A stretch of DNA of 64,000 nt from Pedobacter paludis. GTDB lineage: Bacteria > Bacteroidota > Bacteroidia > Sphingobacteriales > Sphingobacteriaceae. Both the position numbers and the translations under genes were made by a program. This document shows positions 17,901 to 27,505 of the stretch, in pieces (the first letter of the stretch is position 1; every line of letters begins with the position of its first letter). The stretch spans positions 868,001-932,000 of the forward strand of contig NZ_QGNY01000001.1 in the NCBI RefSeq assembly GCF_003173575.1. Direction: 5' to 3'. The notes under the pieces are model-generated. The model was not told the origin of the DNA. It did no database searches and worked only from the letters and a program-made list of their open reading frames with translations.

Positions 17901-20900
17901 CCATTCTTTGTTAATCACACACTAACCGACTGGGAAACTGATAACAAAAGAATTGCAGGTGTGAGTTCTTTCGGCGTTGGCGGAACAAATGTTCATGTTA
18001 TTTTAGAAGAATATGAAAATGAGTTTCAGCAATCTGATCCTGATTCTAAGCAAACGCTGATTACCTGGTCTGCAAATTCTGATGCGAGCAGAGAGAATTA
18101 CGCATCAGCGCTGGCAAAATATATAGAGCAAAATCGGACAGCCAAGCTTGCAGATATTTCATATACATTAAATAAATCAAGGATTGATTTTCGGTACAGG
18201 AGATTTGCCGTTGCATCATCAAAAGAAGAATTATTAGAAACGCTGGATAAGGCTCCATCTGCTAATGCCAACTTTCTTTCCGAAACGCCCAGCGAAATTG
18301 TTTTTATGTTTCCCGGGCAAGGTGCGCAGTATTTAAATATGGGCTTACAGTTATATAACACTGAACCTGTTTATAAAACTGCTGTAGATGAATGTGCCGA
18401 AATTCTGCATAAATACATCAATCAGGATATTAGAGCAATTATTTTCCCTAAGGAGGTTTCTGATCTTGCAAGTGATCAGCTAAAAGACACCAGATGGACT
18501 CAACCTGCGCTGTTTGTAACAGAATATGCTTTGGCAAAACTTTGGATGAGCTTTGGAGTTGAGCCTACCCTTTTCTGCGGTCATAGTATTGGCGAATATG
18601 TTTCGGCTCATTTGGCTGGGATTTTTTCTTTGGAAGATGGCTTAAAACTGATTTCTACCAGAGGTTCGTTAATTAGTGGTTTACCTACTGGCGATATGCT
18701 TTCCATTAGAGCATCTGCAGATATTGTTACCAACCATTTAAAAGACGATTTGTGCATTGCGGCGGTTAACAGTCCACAATTAGTTGTCGTTGCAGGACCT
18801 AAAGAACAAATTGATGCCCTAAGTAAAACACTCAACGAAAATGAAATCGTAAACAAGCTGCTATTTACGAGCCATGCTTTTCACTCTTCAATGATGGATC
18901 CGATTTTGGACCAATTCAGGGAGGTTGTGCTAACCGTTAAACTTTCAGCGCCAACAACACCAATTGTATCAACTGTTACGGGGCAAATTTTAACAGATGA
19001 AGAAGCTTTGGATCCAATGTACTGGACACTGCATTTACGCAAACCCGTAATGTTTGCCAAAGCTGTTGAACAGATTCTGAATAATTATTCTCCATTATTT
19101 TTAGAAGTTGGACCAGGCAATGTTACCGCCACCTTAACAAAACAAATCGCTGCAGCTTTATCAAAACCCGCTAAGGCCATTTCAAGCATCAGCGCTAATC
19201 AGGATGATTATGCTTCCTTTTTAAAAGGTTTAGGCCAGTTGTGGATTTATGGTGCAGAACCAAATTTGGATCGTCCTTTTGAAAATGAGAAAAGAACTTT
19301 TTTAAATCTACCAACCTATCAGTTCGATAGAAAAAAATATTGGGTTGAAATTTTAAGCAAAAAAATAGACACAACAAACCAAATTATAAACGATACCGAT
19401 TTAACCAGTCAAGAAACGAAATTAAACACTCATATTATGAGAAAAGATAATCTTACAGCGAAAGTTAAACAAGTGCTCGAAGATGCATCGGGCATTGAAA
19501 TGGATGGAATAGAATCAGATGAAAACTTTTTAGAGATCGGCTTGGATTCTTTACTACTCACTCAAGTAGCAATTTCTTTAAAGAGAGAATTTGGTTTGCC
19601 CATTACATTTAGAAAATTAAACGAAGAATATCCAACAATTGCATCTTTAGTAGATTACTTAGATCAAAATACCCCACAAGATATCGCTGCAGAAGCACCT
19701 TATAATTCTGTACAAGCTAATGTTGCCCCTATACCATTTTCAACTACTCAATATAATGGTTCAACAACTTTACCAACCAGCGATAGTGCTTTAGGTCTTA
19801 TTGCTCAACAGTTAGAAATTTTATCAAAACAGGTTATCCTGATGCAGGGACAAGTACCCGCATCAGTTCAGAAACAACAGGTAAATTTTACAACATCAGC
19901 ACCAAAACCAGTTCAGGCTGTAAAAACCAACGATGCTGATCTTTCTGTAGAAGAGAAAGCTGAAATTCAAAAACCCTTTGGTGCTACCCCAAAAATCGAA
20001 AAGCAGTCTACTACTTTAAACCCAAAGCAAGAGAAATTCTTAAAAGATTTAACAGAACGATACAATAAAAAAACATTCAAAAGTAAGGCGTATACGAGCG
20101 AAAGTCGTCCGTATATGGCCGATCCAAGAGTGGTAACCGGATTTAGACCAGCAACTAAAGAGCTTGTTTACCCCATCGTAATCAATAAATCCAAAGGGAG
20201 TAAAATGTGGGATTTAGACGGAAACGAATACATTGATGTGCTGAACGGCTTTGGCTCGAACATGCTTGGCTACCAACCAGATGTAATTAAAAACGCCATG
20301 CATGATCAGATTGAGAAAGGTTATGAAGTTGGTCCGCAACATGAACTTGCAGCAGAAGTAAGCAAGTTAATTTGCGAATTTACCGGTTTTGACCGATCGG
20401 CTCTTTGCAGCACGGGTTCTGAAGCTGTTTTAGGTTGTGTAAGGATTGCTAGAACAGTTACTGGAAGATCGCTAATTGTAGCTTTTACTGGTTCTTATCA
20501 CGGTATTGTTGATGAAGTTTTGGTGAGAGGCACCAAGAAACTAAAATCTTTCCCTGCCGCAGCTGGTATTATGCCAGAATCTGTTCAAAACATTTTAGTT
20601 TTAGATTATGGTACCGATGAAGCTTTAGCCATTATAAAAGAAAGAGCAGATGAAATTGCAGCCGTTTTGGTAGAGCCCATTCAAAGTAGACGACCAGAAT
20701 TTTTGCCTGTAGATTTTTTAAAGGAGGTAAGAAAAATTACCGCTGAATCTGGATCTGTTTTAATTTTTGATGAAGTAATTACAGGATTTAGATTTCACCC
20801 AGGAGGCGCTCAGGCAATTTTCGGCATAAAAGCCGATCTTGCATCATACGGAAAAGTTGTTGGCGCCGGAACGCCAATAGGTGTTATTGCGGGCAAAAGT

Positions 20901-21518
20901 TACTTAATGGATGCATTGGATGGTGGAAACTGGAATTATGGTGATGCCTCCTATCCAGAAGTTGGTGTAACGTATTTTGCGGGAACATTTGTTCGCCATC
21001 CTTTGGCACTTGCATCTGCTAAAGCCTCTTTAACTTATATGAAGCAAAGAGGACCAGCTTTACAAGAAGAGCTTAATGAAAAGGGCAAATACATTTCAGA
21101 ATTACTAAACCAAGAATTCGAAAAAAGGCAATTGCCTATATTTGTAGGTAATTATGGTTCTTTATGGAAGATAAAATATCAGGAAGAAATTCCATATAGC
21201 GAGCTTCTATTTGTGTTGCTAAGAGAGAAAGGCATCCACATTCTTGATGGCTTCCCTTGCTTTATTACTGAAGCAACATCTTATCAAGACATTGAAAAAG
21301 TTATAGAAAGCTTTAGCGTAAGTTTAAATGAAATGACAGAAGCCGGATTTTTTCCAGAAATAAATCAGGCCAATAAATTATTTGACCCAACTGCTGTTGT
21401 ATTTAGTGCAGACAACCCACCAGTAAAGGGTGCCAAATTAGGAAAAGATAAAGAAGGAAATCCTGCATGGTTTATTAAAGACGATGTTAATCCGGGCAAA
21501 TACCTTCAAGTGCAGTAA
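14910..21518 (+). CDS. Hybrid NRPS-PKS: A(Thr)-T-KS-AT-ACP-aminotransferase
   Basis: A 2202-residue initiating assembly-line protein. Order: adenylation (about 1-510; specificity residues read D-F-W-N-I-G-M-V-H-K, the known threonine code), carrier (GGNSL, Ser554), ketosynthase (from about 610; Cys782, His918, His957), acyltransferase (about 1130-1430; GHSIGE Ser1226, HAFH 1322-1325, which indicates malonyl), carrier (LDSL, Ser1547), a Gln-rich linker, and a class III PLP aminotransferase (about 1710-2170; Lys1982) like that of iturin/mycosubtilin synthases. Inferred chemistry: Thr is loaded, extended by one malonyl unit, and the beta-keto group is transaminated, since no ketoreductase or dehydratase is present. 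That gives 3,4-diamino-5-hydroxyhexanoyl-ACP. There is no starter condensation domain, so this is chain initiation. The next gene follows after 24 bp. Confidence 0.93.
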   Translation: MMTGSTINNIFSAQAKATPTNIALVHNDITITYLELEEKSNQLAHYLRFKGVKEDTLVPVFINRSVEMIISLMGVLKAGGAYVPIDPEYPKDRIEYILEDTNSKLLITDRSSHQLLKDFSFNGEIIDVETDWLSIAEQPNSVPVTDLTSNHLAYIIYTSGSTGKPKGVMIEHHNVVRLFFTDQPLFDFKETDVWTMFHSYCFDFSVWEMYGALLFGGKLIIVPKETAKNARAFGDLLVKENVTVLNQTPSAFYILQEYILNQPHIALQLRYVIYGGEALNPSKLKVWKNRFEQCKLINMYGITETTVHVTFIEITDEHCESSKSVIGSPIPTLYAYVLNDAQEKTALEEEGELYIGGEGLARGYLNLPDLTAYRFIKDHFSDDLNARLYRTGDLAKSMPDGSFEYMGRIDDQVKINGYRIELGEIETNINHFNGIEQSVVLAKESSFGEKKLVAYIKTGNKIDQQLLIKFLQKKMPDYMVPRIFIKIDEIPLTSNGKVDKKALNKIKVNRPDLNTIYKKPKTQTEENLYTVWNEFLEIEKIGINDNFFDLGGNSLLAQRTVAELRHRFAYNLGVTKLYQYPTISDLAKFIDKTSASHNAKNLRIKSSSASSDIAVIGMSGRFPGADTIEDFWDLILNGKETTTFFKSSEIDESIPEDIKNDPSYVKARGIINDATQFDPAFFGINHKLAELMDPQQRVFLEIAWETLEKTGHLPSKYEHKVGVFAGFGTNTYYENNVLSHQDKIENQGKIQVLSVNEKDYAASRTAYHLNLKGPAVSVNSACSTSLLAITQAVNSLRAGQCDVALAGGASITSPIHSGHIYQEGSMLSEDGHCKPFDDSATGTVFSDGAGVVLLKRLDEAQKDGDTIFAIIKGVGINNDGLGKGSFTAPSTEGQSDAIACAIEDAGIDPSEISYVEAHGTGTPIGDPIEFEGLVDAFGDQDKKQYCAIGSVKSNFGHLTQAAGVAGLIKTCLALYYKKLPASLGYTTPNKNIDFANSPFFVNHTLTDWETDNKRIAGVSSFGVGGTNVHVILEEYENEFQQSDPDSKQTLITWSANSDASRENYASALAKYIEQNRTAKLADISYTLNKSRIDFRYRRFAVASSKEELLETLDKAPSANANFLSETPSEIVFMFPGQGAQYLNMGLQLYNTEPVYKTAVDECAEILHKYINQDIRAIIFPKEVSDLASDQLKDTRWTQPALFVTEYALAKLWMSFGVEPTLFCGHSIGEYVSAHLAGIFSLEDGLKLISTRGSLISGLPTGDMLSIRASADIVTNHLKDDLCIAAVNSPQLVVVAGPKEQIDALSKTLNENEIVNKLLFTSHAFHSSMMDPILDQFREVVLTVKLSAPTTPIVSTVTGQILTDEEALDPMYWTLHLRKPVMFAKAVEQILNNYSPLFLEVGPGNVTATLTKQIAAALSKPAKAISSISANQDDYASFLKGLGQLWIYGAEPNLDRPFENEKRTFLNLPTYQFDRKKYWVEILSKKIDTTNQIINDTDLTSQETKLNTHIMRKDNLTAKVKQVLEDASGIEMDGIESDENFLEIGLDSLLLTQVAISLKREFGLPITFRKLNEEYPTIASLVDYLDQNTPQDIAAEAPYNSVQANVAPIPFSTTQYNGSTTLPTSDSALGLIAQQLEILSKQVILMQGQVPASVQKQQVNFTTSAPKPVQAVKTNDADLSVEEKAEIQKPFGATPKIEKQSTTLNPKQEKFLKDLTERYNKKTFKSKAYTSESRPYMADPRVVTGFRPATKELVYPIVINKSKGSKMWDLDGNEYIDVLNGFGSNMLGYQPDVIKNAMHDQIEKGYEVGPQHELAAEVSKLICEFTGFDRSALCSTGSEAVLGCVRIARTVTGRSLIVAFTGSYHGIVDEVLVRGTKKLKSFPAAAGIMPESVQNILVLDYGTDEALAIIKERADEIAAVLVEPIQSRRPEFLPVDFLKEVRKITAESGSVLIFDEVITGFRFHPGGAQAIFGIKADLASYGKVVGAGTPIGVIAGKSYLMDALDGGNWNYGDASYPEVGVTYFAGTFVRHPLALASAKASLTYMKQRGPALQEELNEKGKYISELLNQEFEKRQLPIFVGNYGSLWKIKYQEEIPYSELLFVLLREKGIHILDGFPCFITEATSYQDIEKVIESFSVSLNEMTEAGFFPEINQANKLFDPTAVVFSADNPPVKGAKLGKDKEGNPAWFIKDDVNPGKYLQVQ

Positions 21519-21542
21519 TAAATTAAACTATAAAAAATAACC

Positions 21543-24500
21543 ATGCAGAGTTTTATACCTGTAGACTTTGACCCATTTGGGGAGATTAAAGAAATAGAAA
21601 AAATTACCCTTACTAACGAATCTCAAAGAGAAATTTGGTTGGCGTGTGTAATTGGGGGTAACGATGCAAACTTATCTTATAATGAATCCGTTTCGCTAGA
21701 GCTAAATGGTCATTTCGATTTTGATGCATTTAAAAAATCTGTTCATGATCTTATATTACGTCATGAGGCCCTTAGATCAACGATAAGTCCGAATGGTGAG
21801 TCTTTTATTATTTACAAAAATTATCCGATAGACTTAGAATTAGAGGATATTTCTACAATTGATGACCAAACTGAATATTTAAGGAATTTTGTAAAAAAGG
21901 AAATGGAGATTCCTCTAAATCTTCACGAAGGACCTTTATTTAGAGTTTTTATTCAAAAATTAAATGACACAAAGCATTATTTCACCTTAATTATTCATCA
22001 TGCAATCGGTGATGGATGGTCTATAGGCATCATTTTAGAGGATCTGGCTAAATTTTATAACTTATACATTCAAGGTAAAAAGAGCAATCTCGAAAAACCT
22101 GCTCAAATAAGTGATTTTGCTATTTCGCAAACAAAATTTCAGCTTAGCAAAGAATATCAAGAAACTGAAGATTTTTGGTTAAACCAATATAAAGAAAGTG
22201 TGCCTTTGGTTGATCTTCCTGTTGATTTCGAACGTAAATCTCCACGATCACATAAAGGAAATAGAATTGATTATCCGATAGATAGAGAATTTGCCAACAA
22301 AATTAAGCATGCTGGGGCTAAAGTAGGAAGTAGTTTGGTAACAACTTTACTTACAGCATTTGAGGTATTTATTTATTCTAAAACCAATAGTAAGGATATT
22401 GTGGTTGGACTGCCTGCTTCAGGGCAACAATCATCAGAGCTTTATGATTTAGTAGGCCATTGTGTTAATTTGTTACCAATAAAAAGCAAAATTGATCCTC
22501 AAAAATCTTTTATAGATTACCTTAAACAAAGAAAGGTAGAAGTATTGGATGCTTACGACCATCAACGCTTGACTTTTGGCGAACTTATCAAAAAACTGTA
22601 CATCCCGAGAGACTCTTCAAGGGTTACGCTTGTTCCAATTATTTTTAATATTGATATGGGCATGGATCAGGCTGTACATTTTGAGGGCTTAGATTATAAA
22701 CTAATTAGTAATCCACGAGCCTATGAAAATTTTGAATTATACTTAAACATTACCGGATCAAAGGAACATTTCACTTTGGAGTGGTCTTACAATACCGATT
22801 TATTTAAAGAAGAAACCATAAGAGATTTCAATAATTTATATTTGGATATCTTAAGGAAAATAGTTTCAGAACCAAATTTTATAATTGGCGATTTGAAATC
22901 TAATTTGTTAGAAGACCGCTATAGCGAACCTAATGTTAATCAGACACTTAAATTAGATTTCAATAGTGACAATTCTAATCGATTTTCTTTAAAAGATTTT
23001 GACCTAGTAAAATTAATGAATCAGGTTGCTATCGATTACGCTGATAAGACAGCAATTTCTTTTCATAACACCAACCTTTCTTTTGCATCCTTAAACGAAA
23101 AATCCAATCGGCTAGCCAACTTCTTAAAGCAACAAAATATAGGGATTGGTGATATTGTTGCGGTTTCAATAGATAGATCTGTTGAAATGTTGGTATCCAT
23201 GGTCGCTATTATCAAATCTGGCGCTGCTTATTTACCTCTAGACCCTGAATATCCGGTAGAAAGAATTGAGTTTATGCTCGAGGATTCAGTTGCTAAAATG
23301 CTTTTTGTTTCCAAAAAACATCAAGGTAAGCTTAACACTACAACTCAGGAAATCGTAATTGAGAACATCTTAGAAAATTTAGAACAATATTCAGAGACTT
23401 TAGTAAACGATGAATTTGACGGGCAGTCTTTAGCGTACATTTTATATACATCTGGTACAACAGGCAAACCAAAAGGAACTAAAATTACCAAGCTAAATCT
23501 TCTTAACTTTTTACTCAGCATGAAAAACAAGCCGGGTATATCAGAAAGTGATAAGGTTTTAGCCATTACCACCATTTGTTTTGACATCTCCGGTCTAGAA
23601 CTATTATTACCCTTAATCTCTGGAGCAGAGGTCGTAATTGCCGATAATGAGGCCGTGAAAGATGGTAGGATCTTGCTAGATATGATGGAGCAGAAAGCCA
23701 TTACTTTAATGCAGGCTACACCATCAACCTGGCAAATGATTTTAGATTCTGGCTGGGATAAACCTTTACCAATTAAAGTTTTATGTGGTGGAGAAGCGCT
23801 ATCTAAGCAACTTTCATTAAGATTACTTAATAATTGTTCAACGTTATGGAACATGTATGGACCAACCGAAACAACAATTTGGTCTACAATTAAGCAGATT
23901 ACCCAAAATGATGAAACCGTTACGATTGGCAGACCAATAAACAACACACAGATTTATATTCTGGATCAAAATAAAAACCGTGTTGGAACAAATATAGAAG
24001 GTGAAATTTTCATAGGTGGCTTAGGTGTTGCTCAAGGTTACCTAAATAGAGATCAGCTTACGTCTGAAAAGTTCATTAATGATCCATTCTCATCGCAACC
24101 ATCAGCTAAAATGTACGGCACTGGCGATTTGGGCAAATTATCTCAGAATGGAGATTTTATCTGCCTAGGAAGAATAGATCATCAAGTTAAAATCAGAGGG
24201 TACAGGGTTGAATTAGGTGAAATTGAAGCTTGTTTAACGCAGGAATCTGGAGTTAGACAGGCTGTTGTTAATTTGCAGGAAGATAAAAACGGAGATAAAA
24301 AACTGATTGCTTATTTAACCGTTAATGCATTAAACTCGTTAAAAAAAGAAACGGTTTCCTGGTTGGAGAGATGGAATATTATGTATGATGCAGGCATAAG
24401 CTCTACTGCAAAAGAAGAGATTGCATCAGAAAGCAGCATTACCAAATCTATATTAAAGCAAATTACCAATTCTAATGAGTACGATGCACACTCAGAAGAA

Positions 24501-26792
24501 TGGATTACTGAATCCATAAACAGAATTAAAGAAATTGGAGCAAAAAGAATTGTAGAAATTGGTTGTGGTGATGGGCAACTTATTACTGAACTTTCCCCAT
24601 CAACCGAATTGTATATTGCTACTGATTATTCGCCGGTTGCAATAGATTATATCAATAAAAAAATTGAAGCAAATCCTAATAAGTGGAAAAATGTTTCTGC
24701 ATTGGTGGCCGAGGCGAATGATTTTAGTCAGATTGCTAAAGTATCACCAGATCTAGTTTTAATCAACAGTGTAGTTCAATATTTTTCGAGTAGTAATTAT
24801 TTATTAGATGTTATAGAGAAAGCAGCAGCAACGATCACTTCAGGTTGTATTTTTATTGGTGATGTTCAAGGGAAAAAAACACTGAAAATGCATCATGCTG
24901 GTGATCAGTTTTTGCATAGCCCTGATGATTTGATTATTGGCGATTTTGAAGAACGGGTTAAGAGAAGAATCGATATTGAGGATGAATTGATGATTGATCC
25001 CGATTTCTTCTATCTCATTAAAAAAGAACTGCCAAAGATTAGCCATGTAGAAATTCAACTCAGGAAAGGCAAGTATCTGAATGAAACAACCAAATATCAT
25101 TATGATGTCTGGCTCTACATCAACTCAGATATTGAGGTCATACGCCCGCAAGAAACGATTGAATGGGCTAACTTATACGATTTCTCAGAATTTGAGCAGA
25201 AATTAGTAACACTGCCATTACGTTCCATATTTTTGAAAAATATCCCAAATTTAAGGCTAAGGCATGATTACCAATTGCTGGAACAATTAAAAACCTTGAA
25301 CGCTTCGAATACAGTTGGTGACCTCAGAAAAACTTTAGAAAACAAAGAAATTGAAGGCTTTGAGCCAGGGATATTTTGGGAATTAGGCGAAAAATTAGGC
25401 TATCAAACCCATGTAAGATGGTCTAACGACGGAACAGACGGAAACTTTGAAGTCGTGTTTGTTCCCAATACAAACAAAACAATCGGGACACCAATGCCAA
25501 GTAAACTTTTGGCTGTGGATTCTAAAGTTCAAGAGTATGAAGATTCTGTCACCATTCTCGGTACTTCCGACAATAGTGAAATGATTAGAACATGGAAAAA
25601 AAACCTTGCTTCCACCTTACCAGAATATATGGTTCCGAGTGAATTGGTAATTTTAAACAAAATTCCGCTATCGAATGCAGGTAAAGTTAATCGAAAGGAA
25701 TTACCCTATATTAACTTCTCTTCAGTTGATAACAAATCTGTATTTGTTGAACCAAGAACCCCTTCAGAAAAAATAATCTCACAAATTTGGAAAGACATCC
25801 TAAATCTTGGAAATATAAGCATCAAAAGTGATTTTTTTGAGCTCGGAGGTCATTCATTGCTGGCGGTAAAAGTTATGATTGCGATAGAAAAAGAAACACA
25901 AAGGCGTTTGCCTCTTGCAACCCTTTTCGAAAACTCGACAATTGAAAAACTAGCTAAAATGATTGATATTGATGAGAAGGAAATCAAATGGGATTCTCTG
26001 GTAGCCATCAAGAAAACTGGAAAGAAACCTCCCATTTACTTAGTACATGGAGGAGGATTAAATGTGTTGGTTTTTAGCTCATTAGGCAAGTACATGGATA
26101 ATGATCAACCTGTTTATGGCATGCAGGCATTAGGGCTAGATGGCAAAACAGAATTCAGATATTCTATTGAAGAACTTGCTGAGAGATATAATTCTGAGAT
26201 AATTAATAATGATCCTGTTGGTCCGTATGCCATTGCAGGTTATTCATATGGTGGCCTAATTGCCTACGAAATGGCTAGAAAGTTACAAGAAATGGGCAAA
26301 GAAGTTAAAATGCTTGGAATTTTAGATACCAATGCCGCAGGCAGAGATTTTGAAAACACAAAGTTGCAAAAAATAGTTAAAAAACTTTTTAGGCAATTTA
26401 GCAAGTTAATCTTCTTTAGTAAGTCATTCATCGTAAACCCCCAAGAGGTATACCTTTATCAAAAGAAATCGATTAAATATAAGCTAAAAGCTTTAATTGG
26501 ATCTAAACCGCAAACTAAGAAAGAGGAGTATGATTTTAAGGAGGAGATTGTAAAAAGTTATGAGATTGCCTATCAAAACTATTTCATGAAGCCTTTAGAT
26601 ATAAAAGTAGATTTGTTTAGAGTTAAAAAAAGAATTTACTTTTTAGATGATCCAGTATTCTTGGGTTGGAAAGATTATGCCTTAAAAGGCGTAAATATTC
26701 ATGAAGTTCCGGGCGATCATAAAACATTTCTTTTCCCTCCGAACGATAAAGATTTTGCAGAAATTTTGCAGAAAACACTGGATTCTAAATAA
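21543..26792 (+). CDS. NRPS: C-A(Gly)-N-methyltransferase-T-thioesterase
   Basis: A 1749-residue terminal module. Condensation domain (about 15-450; HHAIGDG at 152-158 intact), adenylation domain (about 480-930, resuming about 1340-1400; specificity residues D-I-L-Q-L-G-M-I-W-K, close to the glycine code DILQLGLIWK), and a SAM-dependent methyltransferase inserted in the A domain (about 930-1290; VEIGCGDG near 1003). The insertion site is that used by N-methyltransferases of cyanobacterial and fungal NRPSs. Then come a carrier (GGHSL, Ser1438) and a type I thioesterase (GYSYGG Ser1568, Asp1595, His1726). It should add N-methylglycine (sarcosine) to the chain from the upstream protein and release it as acid or ring. 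All key residues look intact. Confidence 0.93.
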   Translation: MQSFIPVDFDPFGEIKEIEKITLTNESQREIWLACVIGGNDANLSYNESVSLELNGHFDFDAFKKSVHDLILRHEALRSTISPNGESFIIYKNYPIDLELEDISTIDDQTEYLRNFVKKEMEIPLNLHEGPLFRVFIQKLNDTKHYFTLIIHHAIGDGWSIGIILEDLAKFYNLYIQGKKSNLEKPAQISDFAISQTKFQLSKEYQETEDFWLNQYKESVPLVDLPVDFERKSPRSHKGNRIDYPIDREFANKIKHAGAKVGSSLVTTLLTAFEVFIYSKTNSKDIVVGLPASGQQSSELYDLVGHCVNLLPIKSKIDPQKSFIDYLKQRKVEVLDAYDHQRLTFGELIKKLYIPRDSSRVTLVPIIFNIDMGMDQAVHFEGLDYKLISNPRAYENFELYLNITGSKEHFTLEWSYNTDLFKEETIRDFNNLYLDILRKIVSEPNFIIGDLKSNLLEDRYSEPNVNQTLKLDFNSDNSNRFSLKDFDLVKLMNQVAIDYADKTAISFHNTNLSFASLNEKSNRLANFLKQQNIGIGDIVAVSIDRSVEMLVSMVAIIKSGAAYLPLDPEYPVERIEFMLEDSVAKMLFVSKKHQGKLNTTTQEIVIENILENLEQYSETLVNDEFDGQSLAYILYTSGTTGKPKGTKITKLNLLNFLLSMKNKPGISESDKVLAITTICFDISGLELLLPLISGAEVVIADNEAVKDGRILLDMMEQKAITLMQATPSTWQMILDSGWDKPLPIKVLCGGEALSKQLSLRLLNNCSTLWNMYGPTETTIWSTIKQITQNDETVTIGRPINNTQIYILDQNKNRVGTNIEGEIFIGGLGVAQGYLNRDQLTSEKFINDPFSSQPSAKMYGTGDLGKLSQNGDFICLGRIDHQVKIRGYRVELGEIEACLTQESGVRQAVVNLQEDKNGDKKLIAYLTVNALNSLKKETVSWLERWNIMYDAGISSTAKEEIASESSITKSILKQITNSNEYDAHSEEWITESINRIKEIGAKRIVEIGCGDGQLITELSPSTELYIATDYSPVAIDYINKKIEANPNKWKNVSALVAEANDFSQIAKVSPDLVLINSVVQYFSSSNYLLDVIEKAAATITSGCIFIGDVQGKKTLKMHHAGDQFLHSPDDLIIGDFEERVKRRIDIEDELMIDPDFFYLIKKELPKISHVEIQLRKGKYLNETTKYHYDVWLYINSDIEVIRPQETIEWANLYDFSEFEQKLVTLPLRSIFLKNIPNLRLRHDYQLLEQLKTLNASNTVGDLRKTLENKEIEGFEPGIFWELGEKLGYQTHVRWSNDGTDGNFEVVFVPNTNKTIGTPMPSKLLAVDSKVQEYEDSVTILGTSDNSEMIRTWKKNLASTLPEYMVPSELVILNKIPLSNAGKVNRKELPYINFSSVDNKSVFVEPRTPSEKIISQIWKDILNLGNISIKSDFFELGGHSLLAVKVMIAIEKETQRRLPLATLFENSTIEKLAKMIDIDEKEIKWDSLVAIKKTGKKPPIYLVHGGGLNVLVFSSLGKYMDNDQPVYGMQALGLDGKTEFRYSIEELAERYNSEIINNDPVGPYAIAGYSYGGLIAYEMARKLQEMGKEVKMLGILDTNAAGRDFENTKLQKIVKKLFRQFSKLIFFSKSFIVNPQEVYLYQKKSIKYKLKALIGSKPQTKKEEYDFKEEIVKSYEIAYQNYFMKPLDIKVDLFRVKKRIYFLDDPVFLGWKDYALKGVNIHEVPGDHKTFLFPPNDKDFAEILQKTLDSK

Positions 26793-26804
26793 AGATTTTG
26801 TTTA

Positions 26805-27500
26805 ATGAATCAGTTATTAATTGATCATATTGATTGGAAAAAATTCCATGAAGAAGATGTAAATTGGAATGAAACCCATGTTTTCAATATTTTGATTGAT
26901 GAATACTTTGAGAAAATACAAGATTATAAATCCGTTTTAAGTAACGAAGAATTAGCAAATAGCAATAGATATCAGCACTATAATTCAAAGATTACATACA
27001 TCACAAGCAGATATTTTATTCGGAAAATATTATGCTTGTTTAAGGGTGAGAACGATCCTTCGAGCGTTTCCTTTTATTATAAAGACAATAAAAAACCTGC
27101 TACAATTGGTGCAGAGTTTAACATCTCGCACAGTGGCAATCATTTGTTAGTCGCTGTTAATGTATCAACAATTGGAGTAGATATTGAATTAATCAAAAAA
27201 GATTTCAATTTTGAATCGATTTTGGAAACCTGTTTTAATCCCAATGAAATTGAAGTAATTAATCAATCCGAAGACAAATCATTAAAATTCTATAACCTGT
27301 GGACAAGAAAAGAAGCGCTGTTAAAAGCTACAGGAGAAGGCTTGGTTGATAATCTTTCAGCGATAGACTGTTTATCAAATCCGGTTTCCAGAAATGGCTC
27401 GGGCTATCGAATTAAAAGTTTTATGCTTGATGGAAATTATATCGCTTCTTTAGCAATACTCAGCAGTTCCACTTTAAACGTTAACTACTGGAAGTTCTAA
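26805..27500 (+). CDS. Sfp-type 4'-phosphopantetheinyl transferase
   Basis: This enzyme attaches the phosphopantetheine arm of CoA to the serines of carrier domains, converting the three carriers of the two preceding proteins to their active form. The 231 residues contain the family motifs NISHSGN (about 104-110), GVDIE with Mg-binding Asp126 and Glu128, and WTRKEALLKATGEGL with Trp166, Lys169 and Glu170. It starts 12 bp after the NRPS stop on the same strand, so it is the third gene of the biosynthetic operon. It ends 5 bp from the convergent glycosyltransferase gene. Confidence 0.93.
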   Translation: MNQLLIDHIDWKKFHEEDVNWNETHVFNILIDEYFEKIQDYKSVLSNEELANSNRYQHYNSKITYITSRYFIRKILCLFKGENDPSSVSFYYKDNKKPATIGAEFNISHSGNHLLVAVNVSTIGVDIELIKKDFNFESILETCFNPNEIEVINQSEDKSLKFYNLWTRKEALLKATGEGLVDNLSAIDCLSNPVSRNGSGYRIKSFMLDGNYIASLAILSSSTLNVNYWKF

Positions 27501-27505
27501 AAATT

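Noticed and set aside
23345-23947. 200-codon minus-strand frame inside the NRPS gene
   Set aside because: Shadow of the adenylation domain; no start context, no recognisable domain, while the plus strand carries conserved NRPS motifs.
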